DNA from: Drosophila miranda
Taxonomy: Eukaryota > Arthropoda > Insecta > Diptera > Drosophilidae
Direction: 5' to 3'
Assembly: GCF_003369915.1 (NCBI RefSeq)
Contig: NC_046674.1
Location: forward strand, 25,299,657 to 25,363,656
DNA length: 64,000 nucleotides
The notes below the pieces were generated by a model, which was not told the origin of the DNA, made no database searches, and saw nothing but the letters and a program-made list of their open reading frames with translations. A program made the translations under genes and the position numbers. Position 1 is the first letter of the stretch; the number at the start of each line of letters is the position of its first letter. Positions 32,274-45,000 of the stretch are shown here, in pieces.

Positions 32274-34819
32274 TTGTTCGCCTAGCAATTATCGCCGCGC
32301 GCTATTGAGAAAAAACGTCATTATTAACGCGTATGCATACAGTGGTCAGTAGTACATTAAAATTTCCAGAAATATATGTAGATCAACGCCTGTACATATA
32401 TACATATGTATATACATATATTTTAGTGAGCAGGGTCAATATCTGCTGCTCTCTGGGACGATGACAACGAATTCAAGGTGAGCACGTCACAAATGTTTAA
32501 ACATAAGAGATGAGTGTTTCACTAATACCGTTGTTGTTGCTTTATAGATAAAACTTCAAAATTATGCTATAACTCGGTTCGAAATCAATTAGGGCGACGA
32601 CAGCTTATGCAGAACACAAATTTAGCTGAAAATGGTACCTTTCGCCTTAGACAACAAAACAATGAAAGCAACAAATTGGGGGAAAAACTACTTGCAAATA
32701 TTAAAAGTGGCTACCTTTATGTACTTACTTATATACACAAAGTCGTTTGTATATGCGTGTTAAATTGTTATTGTTATTTGACTTGCAACAATTCCACTTT
32801 GCAAAACAAAACCCAGGGTGGCATTATCTGGCCAGGGCTGCATTTACACAAAATTGGACCAGGCGTAAAAGGCGAGAGTTTGCTTATTTCCTATCGCCCT
32901 GCAATCTGATGAACAAATGTGCTACTGCTCCAAAATTAATGCACCAACGAATTATGGATAACGACATGAAAATTTACGAATACTTGATATATTTTTATTT
33001 CAACCGTATCTTTCCATATGTGGAATAGGGTTGGTTGAGAAAAATATCGATAGCGCTATCGAAATTATCGATGGTTGAAAACTCAGCTACTAATCATACA
33101 GAATATAAATGTATCAGTTTATACAGCGAATATATTTCAAACGAATTTGCTAGATTGGGTTCCAGGTCTTCGGCTCTAGGTCCAGCTCATCATGAGCTGG
33201 CCAGCCCATCAGAGCATTTCCATGTGTTAGTGTAAAACACACGATATGAGATATATTGCATGGATTGTTTTCATAACATTACGGACCTTCCCAGAAATGG
33301 ATAGCGGGAAGGTGATCAGTGTGAATAGGCTATCAGTGTTTCCGCCCACCATCGATAGTATCGCGCGGGAAAATATAATATTCATATTGTATACATATTT
33401 TATATAATGCCTTGATGCATTTCGTATTTCTAGATAGGAGATCAGAAGGAGAAATAGAGAAGTTTTTGACGCACAAAAATTGTTCAATTAATCAACAAAT
33501 TTTGGCTCTAGTGGAACCAATGAAAATATGTCTTATATTGTTTATTTTCTAGTAAGGTTTATAATATAAGCCCATAATGAATGAAATATTTCACTTGCTA
33601 TTCGTTAAATTGTTAATTTCTTCGCAGTTATAGTATTCATACTATCGATGGGCTCAAACATCGATAGCCAAAACCTTCCATTGAGTCGATAGTAGGTATC
33701 TATTATCGTTTTCTCTGGGATTTCAAAGCAATCGACCGAGTGATAGTGACCCACCTTGAACGCACCGTCGCACAGTGGGGCTTTTGGAAGGATAGTTTAC
33801 TTCCTATTCCTACTTATATATGTGTATGAATATGGAGTATATTAATAGTCACTGAAAAATAGACAACTTTGAACGCTCGTACACTCAAAACTTCCGACAT
33901 TCTTGAAGTTTCCAAAAATTCTCTATTCGATGCGTATATTCAAAAATGCAGTCAAAAATGACTTTTGCCACCTCTATTCGGCTATGGCCCACTGCGCGTC
34001 GAACATCTGTCGATATATATCGTTTTTATATCGAACGCAAAAATGAGCTCTCTCGCAAAATCCCGAACGTCACGCGCTTGACGTTTTTTTGTACATTCGT
34101 TGACGACGCACACAAAAACGGCGCAAGGGGCAAGGTGTAAATGGGTGCGAGAAAGTCGTGTGAGGAATAAATGCTATAAATTTAATTTAAAACTAACAAC
34201 AATTGTTAATAATGAGCTCAGTGATATAATAGAAAATGTAAGTGTTTTTTTTTTTACCACTTATCCAAGTTCTGAGGCGTTGGCCTACGAAAAAACCCGA
34301 AACGCAGTCTAAAGAGAAGCAGCAAAAAAAATGCATAAAGGAGTGGCAAGCGTGAAAAAAAGGGATCAAGTCTCTAATCAAAGCAACCCAAATTCATTTG
34401 TGTTTGTTTGTGTGCTGCACACCTCTTAAGATATCGTACCATAAATTTTCATAAAACAAAATAAAACTCAAACAACGCCCAAGGAGCAGCAATACCTGCA
34501 ACAACAATAATAACAGCAGCAGAGGCAAACGAAGCTGCGTTTTGTTGATTAATTCCTGTATAAGCATTTTTGCGAGAGCCGCTGCCAGAGTGAGCCAGCG
34601 AGAGTGCGGGAGAGACCGAGAGTCAAAATTAAAAAGCAACAACAACTATCATTCCAGCTAAGTGAACATGTTTTTGGCTAGCATAAAACCATAAAATCTC
34701 AACAAAGCTGTGTGAAGAGAAAACCACATTTTTCTTGTGAAAAACTCGCACGCATACACGCACACACACACACACGCATACAGGGAAAACCCCACAGTCG
34801 TACCTAAACACGACGAACA
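32274..34819. other. intergenic region upstream of CG7656 and RhoGAP71E
   Basis: No coding gene is recognised. A CGATA cluster with a perfect 16-bp palindrome lies at 33045-33073, and further CATCGATAG/TATCGATG sites are at 33350-33358, 33643-33650, 33659-33667 and about 33685. The end (about 34150-34819) should be the RhoGAP71E leader, including a (CA)n run at 34757-34775. Short frames such as 33227-33487 (-) show no family motif. Confidence 0.45.
33045..33073. promoter_or_regulatory. CGATA cluster with perfect palindrome TCGATAGCGCTATCGA
   Basis: TATCGATA (33045-33052) overlaps a perfect 16-bp palindrome at 33047-33062 and is followed by TTATCGATGG. Three or more CGATA cores on both strands in under 30 bp match the known clustering of BEAF-32/DREF sites. 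No start codon of a known gene lies within 750 bp. Confidence 0.5.
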
Positions 34820-37800
34820 ATGTCCAGCTGGGCTGAACGCGTTCACCGACGCGCCGCCGATCTTGGCAACGTGGTCACCTCCTGCGGCCACCCGGCGACT
34901 GCGCCCGCTTATCCCTATCGCCTGGAGAAGGTGAAATTCGGAGTATCCCTGGAGGAGGTTTGTAAACACAACAACAACATTCCAGCCCCGCTTCTCGTGC
35001 TCATATTGAAGCTCAACAAAGAGTCGCCCAACCGTCGCGACGTATTCCGGGCTCCCGGCCACCAGGGGGCCATGAAGAAGCTCATCCACTTCCTCCAGGC
35101 GGGTCGGCTGGTCAATGTCGACAACTATTCGGTGTTCACCATTGCCAGTGTTTTAAAGAAGTTTCTGCGCAAGATACCAAATGGTATCTTTGGCCGCAAC
35201 GGAGAGATGGAGCTCTTTGCCATCAACGAGTTGCAGAACGAAGCCGAGCAGACGGAGCGTTTACACAGGTGAGTGATGCACAGACACATGCATAAACGTG
35301 ATTGTATTGGTAGTGTAACTAGCTTGCGATAAACTTGCTGAACCGGATCTAGATTTGGCTGCAGCTCTGAGAATCTCCAGGGGGAGTTAATTCACTGGAA
35401 AGCTTGCCTCCATTAGCTTCTGTTGTTGTTGTTGTCGTTGTTTTTGTTTTTGTTGTTTGGCACTTGCTGAGACATTTGTGTGTATTTTCACCAATTTTCA
35501 CTTGAATGTTAACAGTTAACAGTTGGCACGGCACCAAATGATTGCTTAACTCTTGTACATACTCGTATGTATGTATGTAAATACATATCTATGTACATAT
35601 GTGCTTCAAGGGGTTTGGTTTCCATTTCTTATGGCAGCATGTTTGATGGATTTAGTACATATGCATGTGCGCAAATAGTAATTGTACTCCCGAAAGTGGT
35701 TTATTTCGTGGAACAACTGTTCACAGTTTACCAGCTTTAATATTTGTATTTTGTTTCGAATACAATTAATGATAGGAAGTATTGTATTAACTTATAACAT
35801 TGTAGGGGTTAAGCTTTCATCTTCACTTGAGAGGCTTTGTTGGCTTTTGTTTGTTTTTGTTGTTGCTGCAATCGATTTCTAACCAACTGAATTGGAGCAT
35901 AAAGCGTGGGCAAACACCGCACGCACGCTCAATTAATGCCATACGAAAATTGTTGCTCTGGCTGTTGTTGTGGCTGTGGCTGTTGCAATCTGCCATTGTT
36001 TCTGTTTTCTGGCTGCAAGTAAGAGGCAGAGTTACGGGTGCTAAGTGAATGGCAGCTGTTTGAGCTGCCGGGAAGATTTTCTCAAGAAATAGCAATAAAA
36101 GGTAAGGCACTCCGAGCTCCCAGCTCTGTTTGCTGGCCCATAAGATACTCGAGTGTCGAAAGCGATTAGGTACGGAAAGAGAGGAAGAGATCGATCGCTG
36201 AGTTTCCCCTCAACTTTTTAATTACACGCGAAAAGGGACTCTTGGACTGCCCTACCCTTTAGTAGTAGGACTTGATTTGTTTTAGTCTGTGTTTGGCTTC
36301 ATCTGGCATGTGTGTATCTGGGCAATTTGTTAAACATTGGGCGGGACGAAGATAGATGCTACTGCGTCAGCAGAGTCCATCGGTTACATTAAATGCTAGA
36401 TGTGCGTGTAAACAAATAACGTCAGCAATAAAACATAAATTTTAAAACTTCTACATGCGTGGATATCGACCGCCAAATTATTTTCACATCACCGTGGCCC
36501 CAGCAGAGGGAGCGGAGCGGAGCTGGCGTGAAGTGTACGTTTTGCAACCTATTTACCTGTGTGCGTGTTCGTGTGCATGTGCGTTTGCGTCTAAACTTTT
36601 CAACTTTGTAATTGTTGCTGCCCGCTCACCAGCTATTGCTGTTCTTCTGTTTATTTGCTTTTTGGGGCAGGCGCAAGCCGCGGCGACCAGCAACAGCAAC
36701 AACACTAAAACTAGCACCAACACCAACAAAGCATTGAGCAACCGCAATCGAATTAACCAAAATGCGCGAAAATAGCGCCCATCTGAAAGTTAAAAAAGCA
36801 TCAAATACACTGTTATAAATAGACACGCGTTTGAAACTTTATCAATTGAACGCAAAAGTAGAGACAGAGAGAGGGATAGAGAGAGAGGGAGATAGCTAGA
36901 CTACAACCAACAACAGGTCTCGGTCTCTCGGGTGCCTGCCTAACCGCCCGCCCGCCCGCCTCTTACACACAACCGACAACCCCCTGGTGCACCCACAGAG
37001 TAGACGCTCAATTCAATCAGTTGGCACATCGTTGGATTTGTTGTTGCTACGATTATTGCAGCGCGTCGACGTCATTGTTGCACGTTTTTGCAATTGACCA
37101 AAATTATAAATGAATTGTGTATTATTTTAGTCTTGTGTAAATTACACACACACCCTCAAGCACACAAAGCCAAGGGAACGGAACGCTGCAGCATCGTTAA
37201 TTTGTGAGAGCAAGTTCACAGCAGAGCAAAGTGGTCTCCACTCTCTCTCTCTCTCTCTCACTCGCTCTTTTCAAATGTTTAGTCCTGGTGTTCGCAACTT
37301 GTTGACTAACTGGAAAAAGCTTTTTCAAGCTTTTTAAGGAGTCTCTTTGATTGTTGTGGGTTCCACTTACACCCTGGAATCTGGAATGAGAAGAGCGGGT
37401 TGCATGTTTGTAACCGCAATCAATGAAAAAACGGTTGTCAGCTGTTTATGGCATTGCCATATGCCATATGCCAGCTCACTCTCTTTCTCTCTTCCTAACA
37501 ATTACGCACTTTCTCCTGCTTCGTCTCTGGCCATAGCTAATGCTTAATACTCGTATGCTTTATACATAATTGTCTGCTTGAGAGACACTGCTGCGAATAC
37601 TGATAAGTGCAAAATACGCGTACGTCAGAGTAAGAGAGAAAGAGAGACACACACACACACAGAGGGAAGAGAATTTGCCCGCTTTTGTTGGTCTAGACTC
37701 CAGGGTCTAGACAAACAAATGGAAAAACTGCAGCGGCCCCGTCCGCATCCAGAAAAGACAACGACGCATTGTCCCACATGGAATTAACAACAGGCAGACA

Positions 37801-38996
37801 ATGTTCTTGCCTATAAGTCATCATCCGAAGTCTGAAAGGGCCTCACGCCGCCCTCCTCTTTCTCCCGCCGACTGATTTTTGCTTCCTGATTATTATTATT
37901 ATTATTATTCTCATTTCTGTTACGACTATTGCTCTTTTTTTACGTCTGTGCCAATCTTCTTTCCATTCTTTTTTCCCTGGAAATAGACTGAAAATTTCAA
38001 AAAATAACAAATGCCACCACTTTAACAGGCCCGCCCATGCCCTGAACTTTCAACCGAATTTTATACGCGGTTCCCGTGGCAGTTACTTATTTGTAGATTC
38101 AGAAGTCAATATGGTCAAAGTTAATATGCCCATCCCTATGTTCTTGATCATCATCAAAAGCCCACTTAATAAATATAAGCTTGTCCTGTCCGTATGGCTG
38201 TACACAATATCGGTCCATCGGTTTCTACATAATCCCAAAAGAATTGACCAAAATCAGAAGCTGCACGTCGAAATGCCCCACCTAAAACATCATTCCTTGC
38301 ATTGTTATTATTATTATTAATTGTTAAGGCGCGACAAATATGTACATATGTGTTTGTCGAGTGTAATCAGGGCATTGGCGTTGGCGTTGGCGTTGGCGTT
38401 TGTGTTTGCGTTTGCGTTGGTTTCGTATAGTTGGGTCAAAGTCGTCATCGCATATGGTGATATCTACACTTAGAACACATACGCACATGTACTTATGTGC
38501 ATACAGCTGGAATATTGGTCAATAGGTTAGAATGGACGGAGTGCAGAATACATATGTTGTACATACAAATATCGTTCAAACAATACCGAGTTTAAAAGCG
38601 TCGAGGCAACGTCAGGCTTTTGGACTGGACTATCTGAAGATACTCAGCAAGCGCCTCCATAGAAGTGATCGATTTGCAAGGGCATCAAATACTGCGGCCA
38701 GACCAGAAGCTGCTTTTGTAGCTCCTCCCGCTATTGGACTTCTGATGACGCTTCTGGTTTTGTTGCTGGGTTCATCATTATATGACGTATTGTCTTTTCT
38801 TTTATTTTGCGCCGACAACATCAGCACTCAGCACCATAAAAAAACTTGCTTTTGCTGCGGTTATGTTTTCGCACAAAGGCAGCTCCACTTCGGATACAAT
38901 TCCGATTCCGACTTGGGCGTGGAACCGAACAGAAGATGCAGATTGGATTTGCCGCACTGAATATTGATGCTGGTCTTGCAGCAAGAGACACACAGT

Positions 38997-39027
<31 letters not shown>

Positions 39028-42000
39028 AAAAAGGGTGAATCAGGCAGAGGAACATAAGGAGGAGATGTACATGCATACATACATAAGTATGTAAATATGT
39101 ACACATGTATGAGCTTAATTGTGAGACTGACCACCGTCCCCGGCCCGGGCCCGGTCCCGGTCCCGGACAGGGCTGCGCTTAGTAGGCCAAAGCTGTTCTG
39201 TTCTATCATTGACGCACATTTTTGTTAAAATCTGTTAGCTAAAAAGTGCATTTGAACTTTGTGCCTTGCAAAACATTCCTCTCTTATTTATTTATGTACA
39301 CACACACACACACACACACACACATATGTGATATCTGATGACGGAAGCAAGCATGAATCCATTTATCCATTTAGTAGCCATTTAATGCATTTACTTCATT
39401 GGTACATACATATGTCTGTACATAGTTCTTAAACAGTTAAAGTATTACTTGGTCTACCCGCCTTGCGAACAATTTATATAATATGCATTTTATTTATAAA
39501 CTTATCGTTCGCTTGAATTCCATGTAAAATACAATGCACAGCTTTTCTGTAAAATTTCAATTTCTGTATGCTTTGAGCGCGTGGAAACTCAATTATCTTT
39601 TGTATGACATTTCCACTTATCACTTACGCGGACCGCCAGACCCAACCCAAACCCAAACCCAACTCCACTTGGAGTTCTCCTCTCGAAAGTGTCACAAGAG
39701 TAGAGTGCGGCTTGCTGTTTGGTGGGAATATCGAGGAACTGGTTTCTCTGTAGGGCAGAGCACGGCAGAGCAGCAGCAGCAGCAGCATCAGCATCATCAT
39801 CGAAATCCGTATCTCCGTATCCGAGACTTCTCTCATACGTAACAAACTGAGACAAAAACTTACCCATACACATGCATTTCTACGATGATATGTATGTGTG
39901 TGCGTGTATGTATGTATGGCTCATATGAAATTGTGATAAAATACAGTTACAGAGGCAAATCAAATGCGGCAAAAAACAAACAAAAAATCTGTATAAGAAA
40001 TGCTCGGACATACTCGTCTACATACATACATACATATTTATTTTTTATGAATGAAAAAAAAAATAACGACCACAGACCAAGGCAAATAAACAACGTGAAT
40101 AATACAAAAAAATGATTCATCTAAAAAATGACGATTTTGTCGGTCAGTGAACGATAGATACCCAGAAGCTAGGCAAGGAAAATATATTAACAAAAGACAC
40201 TACAGATGGGAAACCATGTATTTAGCATCAATTCGTGGAAATATACATATGCCTGGACATATGCCGGCCCGGCTGGTGTTTTATTCCTATTTGCTTGCGT
40301 ATATTTTCATTTGGTTTATTGATTATGTTAATTAGTCGACCAAAAGCTATGCGCATGCGTAACACGATTTTGTAAGATAGTCCAGGGACCGCTACGGCGC
40401 CGCCATTCAATCTAAAGCGTGTCCATCAGTCCATCGAAATCAGAAAGCAAACAATCAAACGATAAAGTAAACATTAAACTACAATTACTCATTATTTTCC
40501 AGCCAAAAAGATTCATTCTGTAAGGCTCGGAAACCACCCGGCTCTCTACGGTGCGGTACGGTTCGGTTCCGTTCGGTTTGGCTTAGAGATAATAATTCTT
40601 ATCTCTCCCATAATTAAGTATCAACAGACGAAAACACATGTTTCGCTTTCGGTAGTTGACTTTTTACCATTTGGGGGGAAAAAAATAAATACCTATTTAC
40701 ACAACTACAAAAATCTATATAGACGGTTGTTTTTGTTGCGGAGGAAGCAGCCGCAACATTGAATAGTGAAGATAAAATCGATAAGATATGAATTCCCCAT
40801 TTTTGGGATAACTTTCTTGTTTGCTTTCAAGGGTTCAACGGTTTCAAGACGGCATTGATAGGGCTGTTCACATCTTCTTAAACACTACAGTCGATAAGGA
40901 AACTTTGGCGCTCCCTAGACCTTCAACGACCAATAAATATAGAATACTAAATAGTTCCCCACAGAACAGACTTACCACACCCGATATCCGAAACGATCTG
41001 TCGATAAATTTGATAACAAATTGTGTCTAAAATGAAATATTTGCTATATCTGCTATATTATCTATCTATATCAAAGCATTAAATATTATTAAATAATCTC
41101 GTAATCGAATATCAGAATCCCTCCGTTCCCCGAAGGCCTCCGAAGCGAGGTAATGTAATGATACACATTCTTGAAGAGTGTCCAACTATCATCCGTTTCC
41201 CCAATAACCGTATTAATGTGTCGTCTCTCAGAGGACCTTCTCTCTCATTAGTCTTAATCGAAAATCTGTAAATAGGGCCAGACAATAGCCAAAGCTCGGT
41301 ATAGCATAAGTACAGACAATGGTATAAAGCCCATTGTCAAACGGCTCAACACCCCTTTCCATCTCCACCTCCACCTCCATCACCATCACCATTTCCATTT
41401 GTCTTTCTCTCGCAGTTCTCCATTTGCTGCTGGATCTCCCATACGAGTAGTTTTCACTTTTTAAGAGCCAGCTCTCGGCGGAGAGTGTGGAGAGAGGGGG
41501 GGTGTGCACAGTTGCTTTTAAAGCATTAATTGATTGGGTTGGGGATGCTTTTTTATTTTCAATTTTTTTTCTATCCTTTTCGTTGGATGGTTCGTTTTGC
41601 TTGGCTTGGCGCTGGCTGGGGCTCTGATTCGGTGCGGCTACATCCACGAGGTTGTGTAATGTGGACGGACGCCTAGGAGGTTGCCAGTCGCAACCAGTTT
41701 TTCTTCGGGTCCGGAGCTTGAGATATTGCCACAGCTGAATAGCTAACCATTTGTTTCGAAAAATCAAAAGGCACGTCGAAATGAAAGTGTGAACAATGTG
41801 CGACCAGACATCGGCTCTGAGGGGCAGCACAGACTAGACTTTCTTCGGCTACGACGATTATAATCGTGGCGATGAGGATGATGATTATGATAGGTAGTTG
41901 AATAGTACTCACTGTAACCAAAAGGATGAATCAGACCCCTTTTGTAATGAAAATAAAATAATAAAAAAAAAACATGACTAACAACAACGGCTAACGACAG

Positions 42001-45000
42001 CTCAGCCTATGATAACCGCTATCTAGTAAATATTTAAAATATATGTATGCACATTTAAACATTCTTGCACTCTTTCGTTCCTCCAGACTCTTCAGTTCCC
42101 TGCCGAAATACACACAGCATCTCTTGGTATTACTGTTCGGCACATTCCGAGTGATAGCAAGCAATGCGGCCCATGCATCCACCGGGATGACCAGCGAGGC
42201 CCTGGGCGTCTCGGTCGCCCCCAGCTTCTTTCAGTCCTGCGTCAGCGACGGCAAGACCGCCCGCATGGAGGATGTCCTCAAGTTCAAGGTGAGAGGAACC
42301 GCTCTAAGATTAACCAAATTCTATATACATATAACTCCCTCCTTCTCGTGTTACGCTTCAGGTTGCCACTAAGATCATGCAGAATATAATAGATAAGTTT
42401 GCCACACACGATATATTTGGCCGAGAGAACTATGAATATTATGCCCGCGTCACGGGTCGCATTCTAAAGGTGCAGGACGAGTGGATATGCAGCTTTCAGT
42501 ACCCCCCACCGCCCCGTGGCAAGCTGGCCCAACAGAAATACGCACGTGAGTGTTGCCACAAGGGCAGAGACTAGGAAATCGCTCTGCCCCAATCAGTTTA
42601 GTCACATTGAACCCTTGTTATAATGTTCTTGTCTTGTCGCATTCCCCAACAGTTCAACACTCTCTGGAGGCGGAGAAGACCTGGCTGCAGTGCCAGTGCG
42701 AGCGTTGGGGCTTACGTGAGTACCACCTGATTGATACACGCACACACACAAATATATTTATATATACGTATATACATAGATATAGATAGATAATAGATAG
42801 ATTTTACCTTTGCTTTGCTTCTGGAATACTACTCTTCTTTCCCCGTTTCCCCCGAATGTCTACACACACACACACACACACACACCCACACTACATATAT
42901 ATACACACTGTCCGCTTTAACTCCACTCCACTCCACCCACTCCACCCCTTCCTCTGTATTGGTGGATAAGCTCAACGTAGAGGTGTACCGAGAGCCTTTG
43001 GGTTTAATCACATCCCACATCCCGCACCCCCATCTGTTACGCTTACTGCATGCATACGTATACGTATACGTATACGTGTACGTATATTAGTTAGTTCCTC
43101 ATTCCAAAACGAAGATAAAAACAAGAAAAAGATCAATCATCAATCCATTTGCTAACAACTTGAAATGCTGACCATTTAGTGGCCCAGGAGGAATCCCGCT
43201 CGACACCCGCTCTGCTGACCAGCTCCAGTTCGGCTTTGGAGAACAGCGTCCTCTCGCTGGGCGTCTCGCCAGAGCACTCGTTCATCGAGAGCTGCGCCCG
43301 TCTCTCCGTCTCGTTGGAGGGACCCGGAATCTTTGCCATGACCTCGTCCCCACTGCCAGCCAAGCGCCAGGGCAACGGCAACGGCAACGGCAACGGCAAT
43401 GGGAATGGGAATGCCAACGGAAATGCCACAGACTACGACTACGATGACTATGCCGACGATGATGAGGACAACGATGAATTGGACGGGGCTCATCCGGACT
43501 TTCCCGCCGAACTGGAACTGAGCTGCATTGAAAGTGCTCCTCCAATGAAACAGCAGGCGCCGCCCCAGCTGCGGGCCATCTATCGCCAGAAGCATCGTCA
43601 GGCCACAAAAAACTACCATCATCAGCTGCAGGACGATGAGGACGACGATGATGAGGATGAGGACGAGATGACCGTTGTGAAACGTCGCTATCGCCAGAAC
43701 AAGAAGAAGCCGGTGCCCAGTAGCAGCAGCAGCAGCCACCACCAAAGACGCCTCCGCACTGGAACCAAGAGCCTCGACGGCAGCGGCGAGCGACGCACTG
43801 TGCCCGAAGCCCCTACCATTGCCGGGGGCAATCCAACGCCGCCCAAGCCAAAGCAGCGCACCTGCAGCCGCTGCAATCGCGGCATACGCCACAGCAGCTC
43901 CTGTAGCTCGAACTCAGCCGGGCCAGTCGGCTCCAATGCAGGAGCGGCCTCGGGCACCGCAGGCGACGGGGGAAACAACGGCATGACCATGGAGGAGCTG
44001 AGGGCCGTCAACCGCTATGCGGAGAGCACCAAGAGCCTCTCGTATCTGCCACAGGTGAGGGACGAGTTCTTGCTGGGATCAAGGATTTCCGTTTAAGATC
44101 CCCCGTCGATCCGATATGACCGTAATATTAAACAAAACAAAAACCTTCCTAGATCATAGACCCCTAACGTTACGAAATTTCTGCTCGAATATCAAGTTTT
44201 GTTTTCCTTTTGCAGGAAGAATATTAATCAAGAATACTATAATCGAGAATAATCAATAGTTTAGTTGAAAGACTTTGATTTTTATTTTTAGTTTTTACTT
44301 TTTTCATTTTTCCTTTAGTTTTTCTTCTTTTGTTTCTGTTTTTTCTTTTGCCACCCTTGTGTTTCATTTGAAATTTTTATTTAAATCTCCTAATGGAATT
44401 CTTTACTACTTGATTTTGTTGCAAACACTTTTATACCTTTTTTATATGTATGTATACATCTCTCCTTACTACATCAAACTCTTGTATGTTCATTATTTTG
44501 TTTAAGTTTATTTTTTTTTCTATTTCTATTTCGTTTGCATTTTGCGAATTGGAAATGCACCGAAAGGCATTTCCTAATACTATATAAACACGTTTTTTGA
44601 CTAAGTATTTCGCTCTTCTAACTCAATCACTTTGCAAATTGGTCACAAATGTTGAATATTTTCCATGTCTCTAGTTCTGGTATTGTTATTATCATAACCT
44701 AGATCACACGTTTTCCGCCTGCCAAAGCAACAACAATAACTACAATACTCACACAACAACAACAACAAGCAAACAAACAAACAAACAAATAAAACCACAC
44801 CACAAAACCTAACTTACATATTCATTATTGTAAGCCATATGAAACGCACTTAAAGCTTCTGAGAACGGTACAACAAAAATACCATGCAACAAGCAACGCA
44901 ACATTAATTTTCCACAAAAAAAAAAAAAAAAACCGAAACTCTGTAAACACAATTAATTAATTATAAACGTATCTGAAGTTTCCGACTACCCGATTACCCG

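Larger units (their letters stand above)
35269..42086 (+). other. RhoGAP71E first coding intron (6.8 kb)
   Basis: This large intron is rich in simple repeats: (CT)n at 37241-37259, (ATT)n around 37886-37908, GGCGTT/TGCGTT hexamers at 38371-38420, (GA)12 at 39005-39028, a CCCGGGC/CCGGTC block at about 39137-39166 and (CA)13 at 39299-39324. It probably contains alternative promoters or enhancers. An ATG-initiated 142-codon frame with one hydrophobic segment lies at 38532-38960. No transposon was identified. Confidence 0.5.

Noticed and set aside
32274-32288. longer CG7656 start upstream of 32273
   Set aside because: The frame extends only to a TTG codon; ATG 32273 fits the family.
41228-41921. 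minus-strand frames of 200 and 82 codons in the RhoGAP71E intron, the latter with a signal-peptide-like start
   Set aside because: Both open with GTG or TTG rather than ATG, contain GGTGATGG-type simple sequence and show no homology; kept only as a note.
43176-43892. 238-codon minus-strand frame
   Set aside because: It is the exact antisense of the RhoGAP71E GlyAsn/acidic exon; repeats of GGCAAC and GAC leave the opposite strand without stops.
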